Source: Celoporthe dispersa
Taxonomy: Eukaryota; Ascomycota; Sordariomycetes; Diaporthales; Cryphonectriaceae
NCBI GenBank assembly: GCA_016584495.1
Contig: WAID01000011.1
Location: forward strand, 124,001-188,000
Length of the DNA: 64,000 bases
Direction: 5' to 3'
In this document: piece by piece, positions 36,605 to 50,725 of the stretch
How positions within the stretch are numbered: the stretch's first letter is position 1
Layout of the letters: each line of letters opens with the position of its first letter
Made by a program: the position numbers and the translations under genes
The notes under the pieces: model-generated
The model's database searches: none
The model's input: the letters and a program-made list of their open reading frames with translations, nothing else
What the model was told of the DNA's origin: nothing

Positions 36605-39600
36605 AGCGATATTGAATAAGTAGATAGTATTCCTTCTAATCTCCGCTCTTCTAAGAATAACTAGAATGCCTTATATTCGAGAAAGCTATTCCTTTTTTCT
36701 CGCTCAATTAGAGAGTCAAATCAGTCCGTATTATAAGCAAAAGCTGAACTTGCTCAAGTATCTTTAGCTAAATCTGCACCCAAACTGATTAGAAAAGATA
36801 AAATTAGATCTTATATAAAAACTCCGAATGCTAAAGCAAAAAGCAAGGAAAAGAGAAAAGAAATAGCAGATTCTCGTATTCAGAAGCTCTTTAGATCTTC
36901 CAGAAAGAAGAGAACTTAGCAAGCCAAAAATCCTTATAATATTAAGGCTGCATTATTCTCAGATAAAGCTAAGAATTCTCAAATTATTATCTAATAACTC
37001 GATTTTCAATCAAATATAGGCTCGAGTCGGAATAATTAGCAATATTAATAGAATATATAAGATTTATCTTAAGACTTGATTAGCTGTTTTGTTTATAAAT
37101 TCAGCTTTGAATAATCTTTTTAAGAATATAATAAGAAAATAATGCAAGGATAGTAATAGATAAAAATAAAATAAAATAATAGATAATTATCTTAATCAAA
37201 TTATATTCTAATATAGCATTTCCTATATATTGCTTTTATATAATCTCAATAATTCAAATGCTTTATATTTGAATATTTTATTCTGTATTAAGTTTTTGAA
37301 AATTTGTTAGAATATTATATTATTTGTAATAGATAATAGAATAGTAATAGACAAATTATTATCTTTCCTCTCTTAGCAAAATATGCGAAAAGAGAATAGG
37401 TAAGGAAAATATACTTTTGCAATACAAAGAAAGACAAAAAGAGATTATCCTCGATTCTAAGTAAAGAATGCAGATTTAGTAAAAATAGGAATATATATTC
37501 TATTGCAGTCTGCTTTCTCTTATTCTCTCTTTTCCTTCTTAATAGCTTATATAAGCTTACTATTTGCATAATTATTATTATTATTAGTATTATTATTATT
37601 CTTAATAATTAAATTAATAATATTAGAATTAAGAATTATCTATATAAGCATACTTTTATATTCAATAATATTAGATATTCAGAATATTATATTATTATTT
37701 AGATTAGCTTTATAGATTTCTAATATATAATTATTAGATTCTTTATATTATAATGCTTATAGAGATATTAGTTTATTAATTAATAATTGTTTAATAATAA
37801 TCTTAATATCTTCTTCTCAAAATATAGATACTTTTAGTTTCTATATTCTACTTGCATTTTATATAAACTTTTTAATATTAATTGCTAAATATATACTTTT
37901 AAGCAAGATACTATCTATAGTTTTAAAATAATAAGTATTCTTATTTAGAATTTAAGCAATAATATATAATCTTTTCTATTTATATAAGATTTTTATATTG
38001 CGTAAATAGCTTATTTTCCTAATATAATTATAAATAAAAACTAAATCTCTCAAGCAGAGTCATATTTTCCTTATTAAGTTATATATCTATGCCTTCTTTA
38101 TTACTTTCTCTCGATATATTTGCATAGCTTTAATTGCATATAGCATATCTTTCTGCTTGGCAGCAATTATGCAAAAATATATTTCGAATACTTCTTAAAG
38201 CGATTAATCTGCAAACTAAGCAAAGACTTTCTATATCGGAATTTCTATTTTAATTAGAATAAGAAGCTTTTAGCCGAATATTAGATAAAAGGAGCTATAC
38301 TTATGAGATTATCGAATAGATATTCTTTCTGCAAAAAGAGCAATTCTTAGATATTGCTTCTATTATTGCAATTATATATCTGCAAGCTTGGCAAATATAT
38401 TGGCGATCGAAAAATATCCTGCTTCTATTTAATCTTAAATATAAAGATTATAGCTAGAGATCTGAATAAGCAAGATTCCTAAAGCTTTAATAGATTTTGC
38501 TATCTTAGCTTTATTTTTAAGCTTTTTATCTATAATAATCTTAAAAGAGTAGCTAAAAGTAAGAATAATCTTTTCCAGAATAAATTTCTATATTGCTTCA
38601 ATTATAGCTTTTTTAAGCAATTTTATAATAATATATTCTATTAAATTATATTAAGCTTTAGCAAAGTATCTGAATCTGCTATCCTTAGCTATATATTGAA
38701 TATCGATGCTAATTCTTATAAAAGATTGACTTAGTATAGAAAGAATAATCTCTTCTTTCTATATTTTGGAATCAAACTTAGCATACTTTTTATATTCTGC
38801 TATAGTATCGAAAATATTTATTTATAGCTTTTTCCAAAAGTATAATTGCTTAATCTAAGCAATTATTGAATTCTAGCTTTGATAATCAAATTTAGTATAA
38901 TATTCTCTTAAAATGCAATATCGAAGATCAAGATTATCTATTATTCTTTGCTATAGATATTTGCTTTTAGCTTTATGCTATAAAGCTTGATTAATTATTT
39001 GGTAATTCAGTATTTTAGCTATAAAGTTTCTTTGCTAATATCAAAAAAGCTTTGCTAGCATTATGCTTTTGCATAAGAATTTAGTATATTAGATTAACTG
39101 CTAAGTCTAATAAAGATTGGGATTCAATAATAGCATTAATTCCGCTTTAGCAGCTTTTATATTATTAAATTGAATATCGCATTATATTTTAATATTGCTG
39201 CTTTTATCTTTTTGCAATAAAATTGAGTATAGTAGTTTTAAGAATGCATTAGCTATTAGGTTTTTTAATTCAAGTATATGCTTTATATCAAAATTGAATA
39301 TCTTAATAACTGCAATCTATCTATTTATTAAAGCATTTAATATATTGTTTATTTTGCTATTAAATTAGTTAACTAATATATGAGTATTAGTTTCTAGAAT
39401 AAAATAATATTTATAAAAATATTAATAGAGAGATTGCAAAGCGAATAAGATAGCTTAGTATTCTTTTTTGATAGTATTATACTTTTGCATAGCAATTATT
39501 CAGATTCTACTAATAAAGCAGGCAAGCTTTCTATATCTTTCGATAATCTGCATTAGAATTATATTCTAGCTAAGAAGACTTATATTAATTATAAGTATAA

Positions 39601-42051
39601 TTTTGCTAATAATCAAGCTATAGTTAATAGCAATAATAATAAGCTTAGTAGTAAGAGCTTAAATAAAGATTCGAATTGCTTTCTTATATTTATTTTTTTA
39701 TAATTATAATATGCTTTTCTTTAGGAGATTATAAAATGATTATATAATAATAGCGAAGTTCTAGATCTATATTATATAATATATAATCAAATTAAGAAAG
39801 AAGCGAATATTTTTAATATCTTTATATATTATTTAAGCTTAAAGCTTTACAATTTTTCTATCTTAGAGCTATCTTCTATTAGAATTGATAATATATCCGA
39901 TTATATTAATTTTTATTCAATACTATTTAGATTTGAAGGCAGAGATAATAATATTAGCAAGCTTAGTATTTACTAAGATCTTATCCAGATTAGCAATATA
40001 TTTAGCAATAAAATAATAAATATTTGGAATATTAGAAAATATTTTATTATTATAGATTATTACTAGACTTTAAATTAGAATATTATTGAAAAATAGTTAA
40101 TATATATAAAGAATAAAATTATATAAAAATCTGATTATAATTTTTATAAATTAAGCTATTAAATTAGTCGCTTTCTATAGCAGAATATATATTCTGAATA
40201 AGCTTAAGAATATCGAGAAAGTAATTATATCTCTGCTATTAGAATATAATAAGATTTGATTATATTTAAAGAAGAAGTCTAACAATGATAATATTTTATA
40301 TATAGCAAAGTCTTCTAAGAATTTATCCAATACTAGCAATATAAAAGCATTTTTAAATATATGCTTATTATATTTCTAAATATTATTAATCAAATATAGC
40401 TTGCTATCCTTTTTCTTAATAAGAAACTAATTATTGCAATAAGATATATAACTCTTTTTAATAATTTTTCTATTAATGCGCTATTTTAGGATATTGATTA
40501 ATTTCTAATAGAAAATATTTGATATAAGAATATATTTTTTTTGGAAAATCTTGTATAAAATAGTCTTAATTTCTTGCAATAGAGCTACTTTTTTAATAAT
40601 TTAGCTGATTTTAGTAAAATCCCAAGCTAATACTTTAATGCAATTGCAAAGCATATGCTTGAATATCTCAAGCTTCTTATTATTAAGCTTATCGCAATTG
40701 TTCTTTTTTATATCTGCCTAATATTCAGATATAAGATAATTATCCGAATTAATAAAGCTGAACTTTAGCTTAATCCAATTATTATATTTAGTTAGCTTTA
40801 TAAATTGCTAAGCTTTTCTTATTTCCTTTATTTTGGATAGCTTTTATTTAAGCTTTTTTTTAAATATAGATTTATCTAGCTATAAGTTATTAATAAGCTT
40901 GATTTTTTCTTGCTTTTGACTTATATATTGTATTAATTAGGCTTAAAATATTCTCTTTCTCTTTTTTAGATTCTTATATTAGATAGGATAATTAAAGTTT
41001 GGCATGCATTTTATATAAATAAAAGCTTTGATATTCCTCCTTTCTTATAATCTGAGAGCATTCTTTCTTTAATTCTCTTTCTATTATCTTAATAAATAGA
41101 TTATTAATTATTGCTTTAATTTCGTTTTCGGAAATAGATATTACTAATATATTTTTAGATTCGAGATATACTTAAAAGGGATATTTTCGCTATTAATAGC
41201 TTTATATCTCTCAAAATAGCTGCTAGTATTTAATTTTTTAATATGCAAGCCTTTCTTTTTTCGAGATTCTTCTTACTATTAATTATAATAATAAAACAAA
41301 TTCTTTCGAAAGCAAAACTTGCATAGAGAAATCCAAAATATATATAATCAAATAAAAATTTGATTTGTATAATAAATAGTATTCCCAATAATATAAAATA
41401 ATTTAGTATTATTATTCTATTATCTATAATATAGAAAATAATTTATTTAGAGAAATCTTTATAGAATATCTTAGTTTTAAATACTTCAACTAATATTATA
41501 TCAGATCTATTATAAATCCTGGATATAATATTAGTAATAGGTATATAAAATAGCTTAAGCTTAATGCAGAATATTAGAGAAATTAGATTTATCTTAGCTT
41601 CTAAGTTCAATATAGTTTAGATAAATATATACTTTTTATTATTAAAATAAAAAGTAAAATAGAATATTAGAGCAATACTCTAATTATGAAAGCTATTTAA
41701 TACAGCTATTAAAGATATAATTAGAAGATTTATATATCTATTAAATACTCTTATTATATTAATTAAGAGTATTATATTCTTTTTTTAGCTAAAAAGCTTA
41801 TATTTTGGATAATTAAAAGTTTTGTAAGCTTTGTAAAATATTTAGAAATATTATAATTATTGATAATCTATTTGCTAATTATATTAAAAGATTGGGATAA
41901 AGTCGAAATTTAAAGCTTTCTCTAAAGAATAAATATTGAATTAGTATCTAATAATCTATATAAATTTGCGCTTGAATTCTTATTAAAATCGATAATTTTC
42001 TAAGCTTTTGAGTCGATTTTCTGAAGACTATAGATCAATCAAGCTCTCTAT
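36605..42051 (-). pseudogene. element 1 pol segment (protease, RT, RNase H, integrase), decayed
   Basis: 5.45 kb, homologous to 45713-51170 of element 2 and inverted to about 27125-32570 of element 3. Sense is the - strand: integrase lies in the left half, RT near 40150-40400 and protease near 41590. All frames are broken by RIP-type stops. The ends are the insertion points of element 3 (left) and element 2 (right, TSD ctat 42048-42051). Confidence 0.75.
36713..36994 (+). pseudogene. 94-codon basic ORF antisense to pol (copy in element 1)
   Basis: 282 nt in one frame with only two internal stops (TAA then TAG, both Gln-type), ending TAA TAA. The protein would be Lys/Arg-rich with a KRKEIADSRIQKLFRSSRKK block and an acidic-polar end. 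The same 282-nt span without indels is present in element 2 (45825-46106) and element 3 (32181-32462, -). The opposite strand is also fairly open but would encode an improbable aromatic, hydrophobic product. No family recognised. Confidence 0.45.
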
Positions 42052-42367
42052 TGAACCAGAACCTCGGGCGCCGTCGCATGAAAGGACGAATGTCAAGGCA
42101 ATGGGCAAGGGCTCATGCAACCCAAGCGTGCTGAATCGATCACAAGGACGACAACAAACGAAGGCTACACATGCATAAGGTTAGGGTGAAAAGCCTGCCT
42201 TAGACCTATCCAGAAGGCTCAAATTGAGAAAAGAAGGGAAGATTGCTTGTTTTTTTCTATCTAAGTATAGAAAAAAAATGAATAAGGGCTGCATTTTTAT
42301 ATCTGAATAACTTCAAGATCTATCTATATTTCATATCCTGAAGTCTACTCTATTAGCTATTACAATA
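42052..42367 (-). repeat. left LTR (3' LTR in element sense) of element 2
   Basis: 316 bp. Outer left about 190 bp nearly free of RIP changes (CCTCGGGCGCCGTCGCATG kept); inner right end AT-converted (TTAGCTATTACAATA). Confidence 0.9.
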
Positions 42368-42601
42368 TTCCTTCCCCAGCAATTTTCAACCCAAAATTGC
42401 GACTATAATTATAGTATACTATACTTATTTAGATAATAAGGATTAAGAAAAAACCAAAATATAATTATAGAATAAAAAATCTATTGCAATTATCTTTTGA
42501 ACTATTATCCGCATAATAATTAGACTAGTATACTATACTTTTTCAAATTAACCCTTATTACTGTTCAGCAGATGCTCTATTATTACTTTTGATATTATTA
42601 T

Positions 42602-44757
42602 CTCTAGCTTATATAGGTTTCATTACTATTTTTCTCATTATCGCAATTAATACTTTTATTGGGCAGCTTTAGCAGCAATATTCTATTCCTTATTTCTCTG
42701 AATATTAGTCCGGACTCGCTTGTACTGAGCCTCTTATTGCTCGATCTTTCTTATATGCTCGAAATCTTTCTATTCTCTCTCTCCAATCGATAATCTAATC
42801 GGATTTATCGGATAGAGTTCTCGCTATAAGAGAATTCAAAGCAATAAAAGCTGAGAGAGTAGCTCCAGAGCTATAGAATTGCTGCTTCTCAATTACTAAT
42901 ATAGAAATAGTTTATCCTATAAAAGAAGCTTTAGCATAAGAGTTCTGCTACTTATAGATATTAGGGGTAAGATTGATAGTATCCTAAGAGCATCCTTTAT
43001 ATAGATATTCTTATTCGAAGATTAATTAAATGCATTTTATCCAGATAATTCGCTTAGTATTTATTTGCCCTAGTAAGCGATAGGAGACTCTTAATTAGGC
43101 CGGAATACTAGTTTCAGTATATAAGCTATATTGATCGCTTTTGATATAGATATATCGTCTTCTTATTAGCAAGCATTTATTATACTGGATATCTATATAA
43201 TTCTGAATTATTTAGCTGCTATAATTAAGATATTTTTTGCTAATTAATTGTAATTATTCTTAATATTAAGCTCTGCTAAGTTTGTCAACTCCTTTTTATA
43301 TATATCGATATTAGAACGAAATTTGATTTAGGATAGCTATATCAATATTTATCTATAATCTGCTATGCAATAAATAGGAATTATAGGCTGAGAAGGATAT
43401 TGCAAAAGTCCTGCTTATCCTAGCTTATATATGAAAGCAATAAGATGCATTTCTTTCAATAACTAGTAATAATTATTGCTTATAAGATAAGCAATTTCCT
43501 TATATATAGTAAATATAGTATAGATTCAATCTAAATAGCTATGCAATTGCTTATACATTTTAATAGATTCTCTAAATCGAAGATAGAAAATCTCGATAAT
43601 ATAGAGTATCTAATGCTTTTTATTATTGCAGACTATTATAAAGACTATCTCGATTATGCAATTAGAATCTATTATTCTGAAAAACTTTTATATAGCTTTA
43701 AGCATATTTTCCTAGCTTAGCTATACAATCGCAAGAAAGCTTTTCTTATATTAAGTATCATACTATGCAAAGCTTTGGAAGCTAATTGATTCTTCTATAA
43801 GATAGAGGAATAAGAGTCGATATTATAATATTTTCTTATTTTTCACTCTAAGCAAATAGTTGATTTTCAATTATTGGATTTCCTTATTAGATATGACCTT
43901 AATATATGCAAAAAGAATAACTTTCTTTTGATTATTCTGCGTATAATATCTGAAAGCAGCAAAGATAGCTTTGATAAGCGTATTTCTTATATTATCTATC
44001 TGGATTAGTTTTATCAGATTGTAAAAGTCAAAGAGACTGATTTATGCATTTACCCTCTTATACTCTTTTTTTATTATATAAGGATCGTTTCTGAAGATCT
44101 GGGAAATATCTATTTAAGAAAGTCTGCATTATTTTACTCTCCTGCTTGCATATATTGGAAGAAGAGGAGTCTCGATTTGATGATAGCAAGGAAATAAAAT
44201 ATCTTGATAAAAAAAAGTATGCAAGCAGTAAGCTTTAGCTATCTAGTTTCGATCTCCAGATATAATAGCCTTAATTGATTTATAGTTTCGAAAAGCTATA
44301 GCTGTGATATCTAAATAGATTGTAATTCAAGCTATAAGGAGAGAAAGCTAATTGTAGCAGAGATAGAGAAAGAAAATAAAGATTGAAACTTGCAGTATAT
44401 ATTTGATAAAGGAAAGTGCAATATAAAGTAAGAAGATTGAAGATTGAGATTCTAATTTAATGATTGCAGTGCTATTGAGGTTGCAGAATCAAAATAGAGA
44501 GTATGAATTAGTAGAATAGCTATCTCTAAGGATTATTGTTAAAAGATAGAAAGAAGAAGAAATTATGCTAGTTTCCAAGATTAATTTGGCTAGCTTAGGA
44601 GTTTTTCTTATTGCGATTAAAGCTAATTATTCTTTTCTACTCTTGTTAATTGGCAGCAAGCTAGATCTTTAGCCAAGCTAGGATTATTGAGTAAGTTAGG
44701 CAAGAATTGTGATTAGAAAAGTGCGATAGTGTCTTCCTTCTCTTCTTCAATTTAGTA
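42602..44757 (+). pseudogene. long decayed ORF antisense to pol in element 2 (about 715 codons), unknown function
   Basis: On the + strand, opposite to gag-pol, one frame can be followed for 2.15 kb without indel. Stops are about 6 percent of codons and all fit Gln, Trp or Arg codons hit by RIP. Readable stretches include YPKSILYIDILIRRLIKCIL, RYIVFLLASIYYTGYLYNSE, KIENLDNIEYLMLFIIADYY, DFQLLDFLIRYDLNICKKNN and ERKLIVAEIEKENKD. The same frame is seen in element 1 (from about 9610) and inverted in element 3. Right of 44757, both strands look partly coding (for example - strand 44827-45057 is stop-free with a Lys-rich tail), so strand there is not settled. No known domain recognised. It could be an accessory gene of the element or a captured host gene. 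Confidence 0.5.
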
Positions 44758-44826
44758 TAACTTTATCTTCTTATCTATTCTTATTTAGCTATTCCATTTC
44801 TCTTTCTTTTCCATTTCTATTCTTTC

Positions 44827-45720
44827 TTATAGATTTCTCTTTTTCTTTTTCTGCTTAGGCTTAAAATATAAATTAATATATCTCAAATTATTATTAATAC
44901 TGTCTTTTCTTCGCAAATTAATCCAGCATAGTAGCAGAATAGAAGCAATTAGGATTGATTTATTATTTCTATTTATCCTTCCAATATCAATACTTGCTTT
45001 CTCGTTACTTATAACTAATATTCTTTTGTAAATAAGACTATTTTCTCTGCTATTCATAGCAAATTAGGCATAATCTATTGCTTTTAGGTTATCTATAGTA
45101 ATTTTTCTCTTTGGAATAATCTGATCGCTAATCCTATCTATACCCAGAAATTCCTTCAGCTAAAGGCTGCTCAAGAGATTATTTCACAATCTATTTTAAT
45201 ATGCAAGGCTAGTGCGAAGCTGTTTAAAGAATATTTCGGGCGCATTTTTGCTCAAGCTGACTAGCTATAATATCTTCTCGTCCAATTATACAATTATTGC
45301 AACCTCATCCCTTGTAATTATTATACTTATTAATATGCTTTGGCTTTTATGCTAGTCAATAGTATCCAGCTTAATGTGAATTAGCCTTTTCTCGAGTGCA
45401 TCTCTTTATTTAGTTTCTTTAATAGCAAATATAGCAATTATATCTATTATGCTGAGATAAAATATAATTATATTTAAGATATTCCATATATTAATAATCG
45501 GTATGTATAAGTAAGAGTTTTACTTATTCGTTTCTATTCAGATCTAAACATTTATTAATACTTTCTCTTATTTCCTTGCTATAGTATTGCAACTTATTCG
45601 ATCAACTAAATCCGTATCAAATATTCAATATGATTTTGGATTTGAGCATTGATAATAAGGCATGCTAGATTATGAAAAGCTAGTATTAGTTTCTGAGACA
45701 CAATAGTATTTCTTATAGCA
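44827..45720 (-). pseudogene. possible sense-strand ORF at the start of the post-pol region of element 2
   Basis: In element sense, directly after the integrase side, a frame reads for about 290 codons with few stops: FFKQLRTSLAY, LKEFLGIDRISDQIIPKRK and a Lys-rich tail KPKQKKKKRNL ending at 44827. A competing frame on the + strand over the same bases is nearly as open. The sense call is favoured by the soluble, charged composition but is weak. Confidence 0.35.
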
Positions 45721-45824
45721 ATATTGAATAAGTAGATAGCATTCTTTCTAATCTTCGCCTTTCTAAGAATAATTAGAATGCTTTATATCCGAGAAAGCTA
45801 CTCTCTTCTTCTCGCCCAACCAGA

Positions 45825-46106
45825 GAGTCAAATCAATCCGTACTATAAGCAAAAGCTGAACTTGCTCAAGCACTTCCAGCCAAATCTGCATCCAAATTAA
45901 TTGGAAAAGATAAAATCAGATTTTATATAAAGACTCCGAATGCTAAAGCGAAGAGCAAAGGAAAGAGAAAAGAAATAGCAGATTCTTATATTCAGAAGCT
46001 TTCCAGATCTCCCAGGAAGAAGAGAACTCAGCAAGCCAAAGATTCTTATAATATCGAGACTGTATTATTCTCAGACGAGATCAAGAGTTCTCAAACTATT
46101 ATCTGA
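45825..46106 (+). pseudogene. 94-codon basic ORF antisense to pol (copy in element 2)
   Basis: 282 nt, a single internal stop (TAA 45846-45848), ending TGA TAA at 46104-46109. Product Lys/Arg/Ser-rich: SKLIGKDKIRFYIKTPNAKA, KGKRKEIADSYIQKLSRSPR and then acidic. Identical length in elements 1 and 3. It may be one exon of a larger antisense gene with 42602-44757. Confidence 0.45.
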
Positions 46107-46899
46107 TAATTCGATTTTCAATCGAATGCAAGCCCAAGTCAGAATAATCAGCAATATTAATAGGATATGCAAAACTTATCTCAAGATTTGAATAGCTGCT
46201 TTATTTATAAATCCAGCTCCAAATAATCTTTTTGAAAGTATAGTAAGGAAATAATGCAAAGATAGTAATAGATAAAAATAAAATAAGATAATAAATAATT
46301 ATTTTGATTAAACTATATTCTAGTATAGCATTTCCTATGCATTGCTTTTACATAATCTCGATAATTCAAATGCTTTATATCTAAATATCTTATTTCGTAT
46401 CGAGTTTTTGAAAATTTGTCAAAATATTATATTATTTGTAATAAATAGTAGAATAATAATAGACAAATTATTATCTCTCCTTTCCTAGCAAAATATGCGA
46501 AAAGAGAATAAGTAAGGAAAATATGCTTTTGCAATATAAAGAAAGATAAAAAGAGATTATTCTCGATTCTAAGCAAGAAATACAGATTTAATAGGAATAG
46601 GGATATACATTCTATTGCAGTCTGCTTTCTTTTATTCTCTTCTTTCCTTCTCAGCAGCCTATATAAGCTTGCTATCTGTATAATTATTATTATTATCAGC
46701 ATTATCATTATCCTTAGTGGTTAGATTGATAATATCAGAATCAAGAATCGTCTATATAAGCATGCTCTTATATTCAATAATATTAGATATCTAGAATGCT
46801 ATATCATTATTCAGATTAGCTTTATAAATTTCCAATATATAATTATCAGATTCCCCGCGCTATAATGCTTGCAAAAATATTAATTTATTGATTAATAAT

Positions 46900-49800
46900 T
46901 ATCCAGCAGTAATCTTAATATCTTCTTTCTAAAGCATAGATACTTCTGGCTCTTATATCTTGCTCGCATTCTATACGAATTTTTTAATATTGATTGCTAA
47001 GTATATGCTTTTAAGCAAAATGCTATTTATAGTCTTAAGATAGTAGGCATTCTTGTCTAAGACTTAAGCAATAATATATAATCCTTTCTATTTATATAAA
47101 ATCTTCGCATTGCGTAAATAGCTTATTTTCCTAATATAGTTATAAATAAGGACTAAGTTTCCTAAGCAGAGTTATGCCTTTCTTATTAAGCTGTATATCT
47201 ATGCCTTCTTTGCTATTTTCTCTTAATATGCTTATATAGCTTTAATTGTATATAGTATATCTTTCTGCTTGATAGCAATTATGCGAAAACGCATCTCGAA
47301 TGCTTTTTAAAGCGATTGATCTGTAAACTAGATAAGAACTTTCCATATCGGAATTTCTATCTTAATTAGAATAAGAGGCTCCTAGCCGAATACTAGATAA
47401 AAGGGGCTATACTTATGAGACTATTAGATAGATATCCTTTCTGCAAAAAGAGCAATTCTTAGATACTGCCTCTATTGCTATGATTGCATATTCGCAAGCT
47501 TAGCAAGTGCATTAGCAATCGAAAGATATCCTGCTTCTATTTGATCTTGGGCATAAAAATTATAGCTGGAGATCTGAATAAGCAGGATTTCTAAAGCCTT
47601 GATAGATCTTGCTATTTCAGCTTTATTTTCAGGCTCTCTATCTATAGTAATCTTAAGAAGGCAGCCAAAGATAAGAATAATCTTCTCCAGAATAAACTTC
47701 TGTATTGCTTTAGCTATAGCTTTTTTGAGCAGTCTTGCAATAATATATTCTATTAGATTATATTAAGCTTTGGCAAAATATCTGAATCTGCTATCCTTAG
47801 CTATATATTGAATATTGATGCTGATTCTTATAAAGGGTTGACTTAGTATAGAAGGAATAATCTCTTCTTTCTATATTTTAGGATCAAATTTAATATACTT
47901 TTTATATTCTGCTATAATATTGGAGATATCTATCCATAGCTTTTTCCAAAAGTACAATTGCTTAATCCGAGCAATTATTGAATCTCAGCTTCGATAATCA
48001 AATTTAGCATAATATTCTCTTAAGATGCAATATCGAAGATCAAGATTATCTATTACTCTTTGCTATGAATATTTGCTTTTAGCTTTACGCTATAAGGCTT
48101 GGTTAATTATTTAGTAATTCAATACTTTAGCTATAAAGCTTCTTTGTTAGTATTGAGAGAGCTTTGCTAATATTATGCCTTTATATAAGAATTTAGCATA
48201 TTAGATTGACTATTGGGTTCAATAAAGATTGGAATTTAATAATAGTATTAATTCTGCTTTAGTAGCTTTTATACTATTGAGTTGAATATCGCATTACGCT
48301 TTGATATTGCTGTCTTTATCTTTTTGCAATAGAATTGAGTATAGCAGTCTCAAGAATGCATTAATTATTGGATTCTTCGATCCGAGTATATGCTTTATAA
48401 TAAAATCGAATATCTTAATAATTACGATCTATCTATTTATCAAAGCATTTAGTATATTATTCATTCTGCTATTAAATTAGTTAATCAATATATAAGTATC
48501 GGTTTCTAGAATAAAATGATATTTGTAAAAATATTAGTGGAGAGATTGCAAAATGAATAAAATAGCTCAGCATTTTCTTTTTAGTAGTATTATACTTTTG
48601 CGTAGTAATTATTCAAATTCTACTAATAAAGCAGGCAAGCTTCCTATATCTTTCAACAATCTGCATTAGAATTGCACTCCAGCCAAAAAGACTCGTATCA
48701 ATTATAAGTATAATCTTGCTAGCAATCGGGCTATAATTGATAATAATAATAATAAGCTTAATAGTAAGAGCTTGAATAAAGATTTGAATTGTCTTCTTAT
48801 ATTTATCTTCCTATAATTATAATGCGCTTTTCTTCAAAAGATTATAGAGTAATTATATAATAATAGCAAAGTTCCAAATCTATATTGCATAATATATAAC
48901 CAAACTGAGAAAAAAGCGAATATTCTTAATATCTTTATATACTATCTAGGCCTAAAGCTTTACAATCTTTCTATCCTAAAGCTATCTTTTATTGGAATTG
49001 ATAATATATCCGATTATATCAACTTTCATTTAGTACTATTCAGATTTGAAGGCAGAGATAATAGTACTAGCAAGCTCAGTATTTACCAAAATCTTATTCA
49101 GATTAGCAATATATTTAGCAATAAAACGATAGATACTTGGGATATCAGAAAATATCTCATTATTATAAATTATTGCTGAGCTTCGAATCAGAATATTATC
49201 GAAAAATGATTAATATATATAAGAAATAAGATTATACAAAAATCTGATTATAACCTTTATAAATTAAGCTATCGAATTAATCATTTCCTGCAGTAAAATA
49301 TATATTCTGAATAGGCTTAAAAGTATTAAGAAAATAATTATATTCCTGCTATTAGAGTGCAATAGGACTTGATTGTACCTAGAAAAGAAATCCAATAATG
49401 ATAGTACTTTATATATAGCAAAGTTTTCTGAGAATTTATCCGATGCTAGCGGCATAAAAGTATCTTTGAGTATATACTTATTATATTTCTGGGCGTTATT
49501 AATCAAGTGTAGCCTGCTATCTTTTTTCTCGATGAGAAACTAATTATTGCGATAAAATGTATAATTCTCTTTAATAATCTTTCTATTAATATACTATTTT
49601 AGAATATCGATCAATTTCTAATAAAAAGCATTTAGTATAAGAACATATCTCTTTTGGAAGATCTTATATGGAATAATCTTAATCTTCTGCAATAAAGCTA
49701 CTTTTTTTAATAATTTAGCTAATCTTAATAAAATCCCAAGCTAATGCTTTAATATGATTGCAGAGCATATGCTTGAATATCTCAAGCTCCTTATTATTAA

Positions 49801-50725
49801 GCTTATCGCAGTTATTCTTTTTTATATCTGCTTAGTATTTAGATATAAGATGATTATCTGGATTAATAGAGCTAAACTTTGGCTCAATCTAATTATTATA
49901 TTTGATTAGCTTTGTAGATTGCTGAGCTTTCCTTATTTCCTTCACTTTGAGTAGCTTCTATCCAAGTTTTTCTTCAGATATAAACTTATCCGGCTGCAAA
50001 TCATTAATAAGCTTGATCTTTTTTGCTTTTGATTTATATATTATATTGATTAGGCCTAAAATATTCTTCTCCTTCTTCTTAGATTCTTATATTAGGCAGG
50101 ATAGTTGAAGTTTAGCATGCATCTCATATAGACAAGAGCCTCGATACTCTTCTTCTTCTATGATTTGAAAGCATTCTTTCTTCAACTCCCTCTCTATTAT
50201 CTTAATAGATAAGTTATTAATTATTGTTTCGATTTCGTCTTCAGGAATAGACATTACTAGTACATCTCTAGGTTCGAGATGCATTTAGGAAGGGATATCT
50301 TCGCTGCTGATAGCTTTGCATTCCTCGAAGCAGCTGCCAGCGTTTAGTTTTTTAGTATGCAAGCCTCTTTTTCTTCAAGACTCTTTTTACTACTAACTAT
50401 AGTAATAAGACAAATCCCTCCAAAAGCGAAACTCGTATAGAAAAACCTAAGATATATATAGTTGAATAAAAGTTTAGTCTGCATAATGAATAGTATTCCT
50501 AATAGTATAGGATAATTCAGTATTGTTATTCTATTGTCCATAATATAGAAAATGACTTATTCAGAAAAGTCTCTGCAGAATATCTCAATCTCAAATACTT
50601 CAACTAATGCTATATCAGACCTATTATAGATCCTGGATATGATATTGGTAGTGAATATATAGAGCAGTCCAAGCTTAATGCAGAATATTAGAGAAATCAG
50701 ACTTATCTCAGCTTCTGAGTCCAGC
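46900..50725 (-). pseudogene. pol of element 2: protease, RT, RNase H, integrase
   Basis: Protease LDSEAEISLIS, with the catalytic motif at 50710-50721, differs from DSGA only by Gly to Glu (G to A). RT at 49264-49506 is stop-free over 80 codons (FAIYKVLSLLDFFSRYNQVL, NSRN, FRIYILLQEMINSIA). RNase H follows at about 48300-48800 and integrase at about 46900-48200, both with Gln/Trp-type stops. Same order as element 3. Confidence 0.75.
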
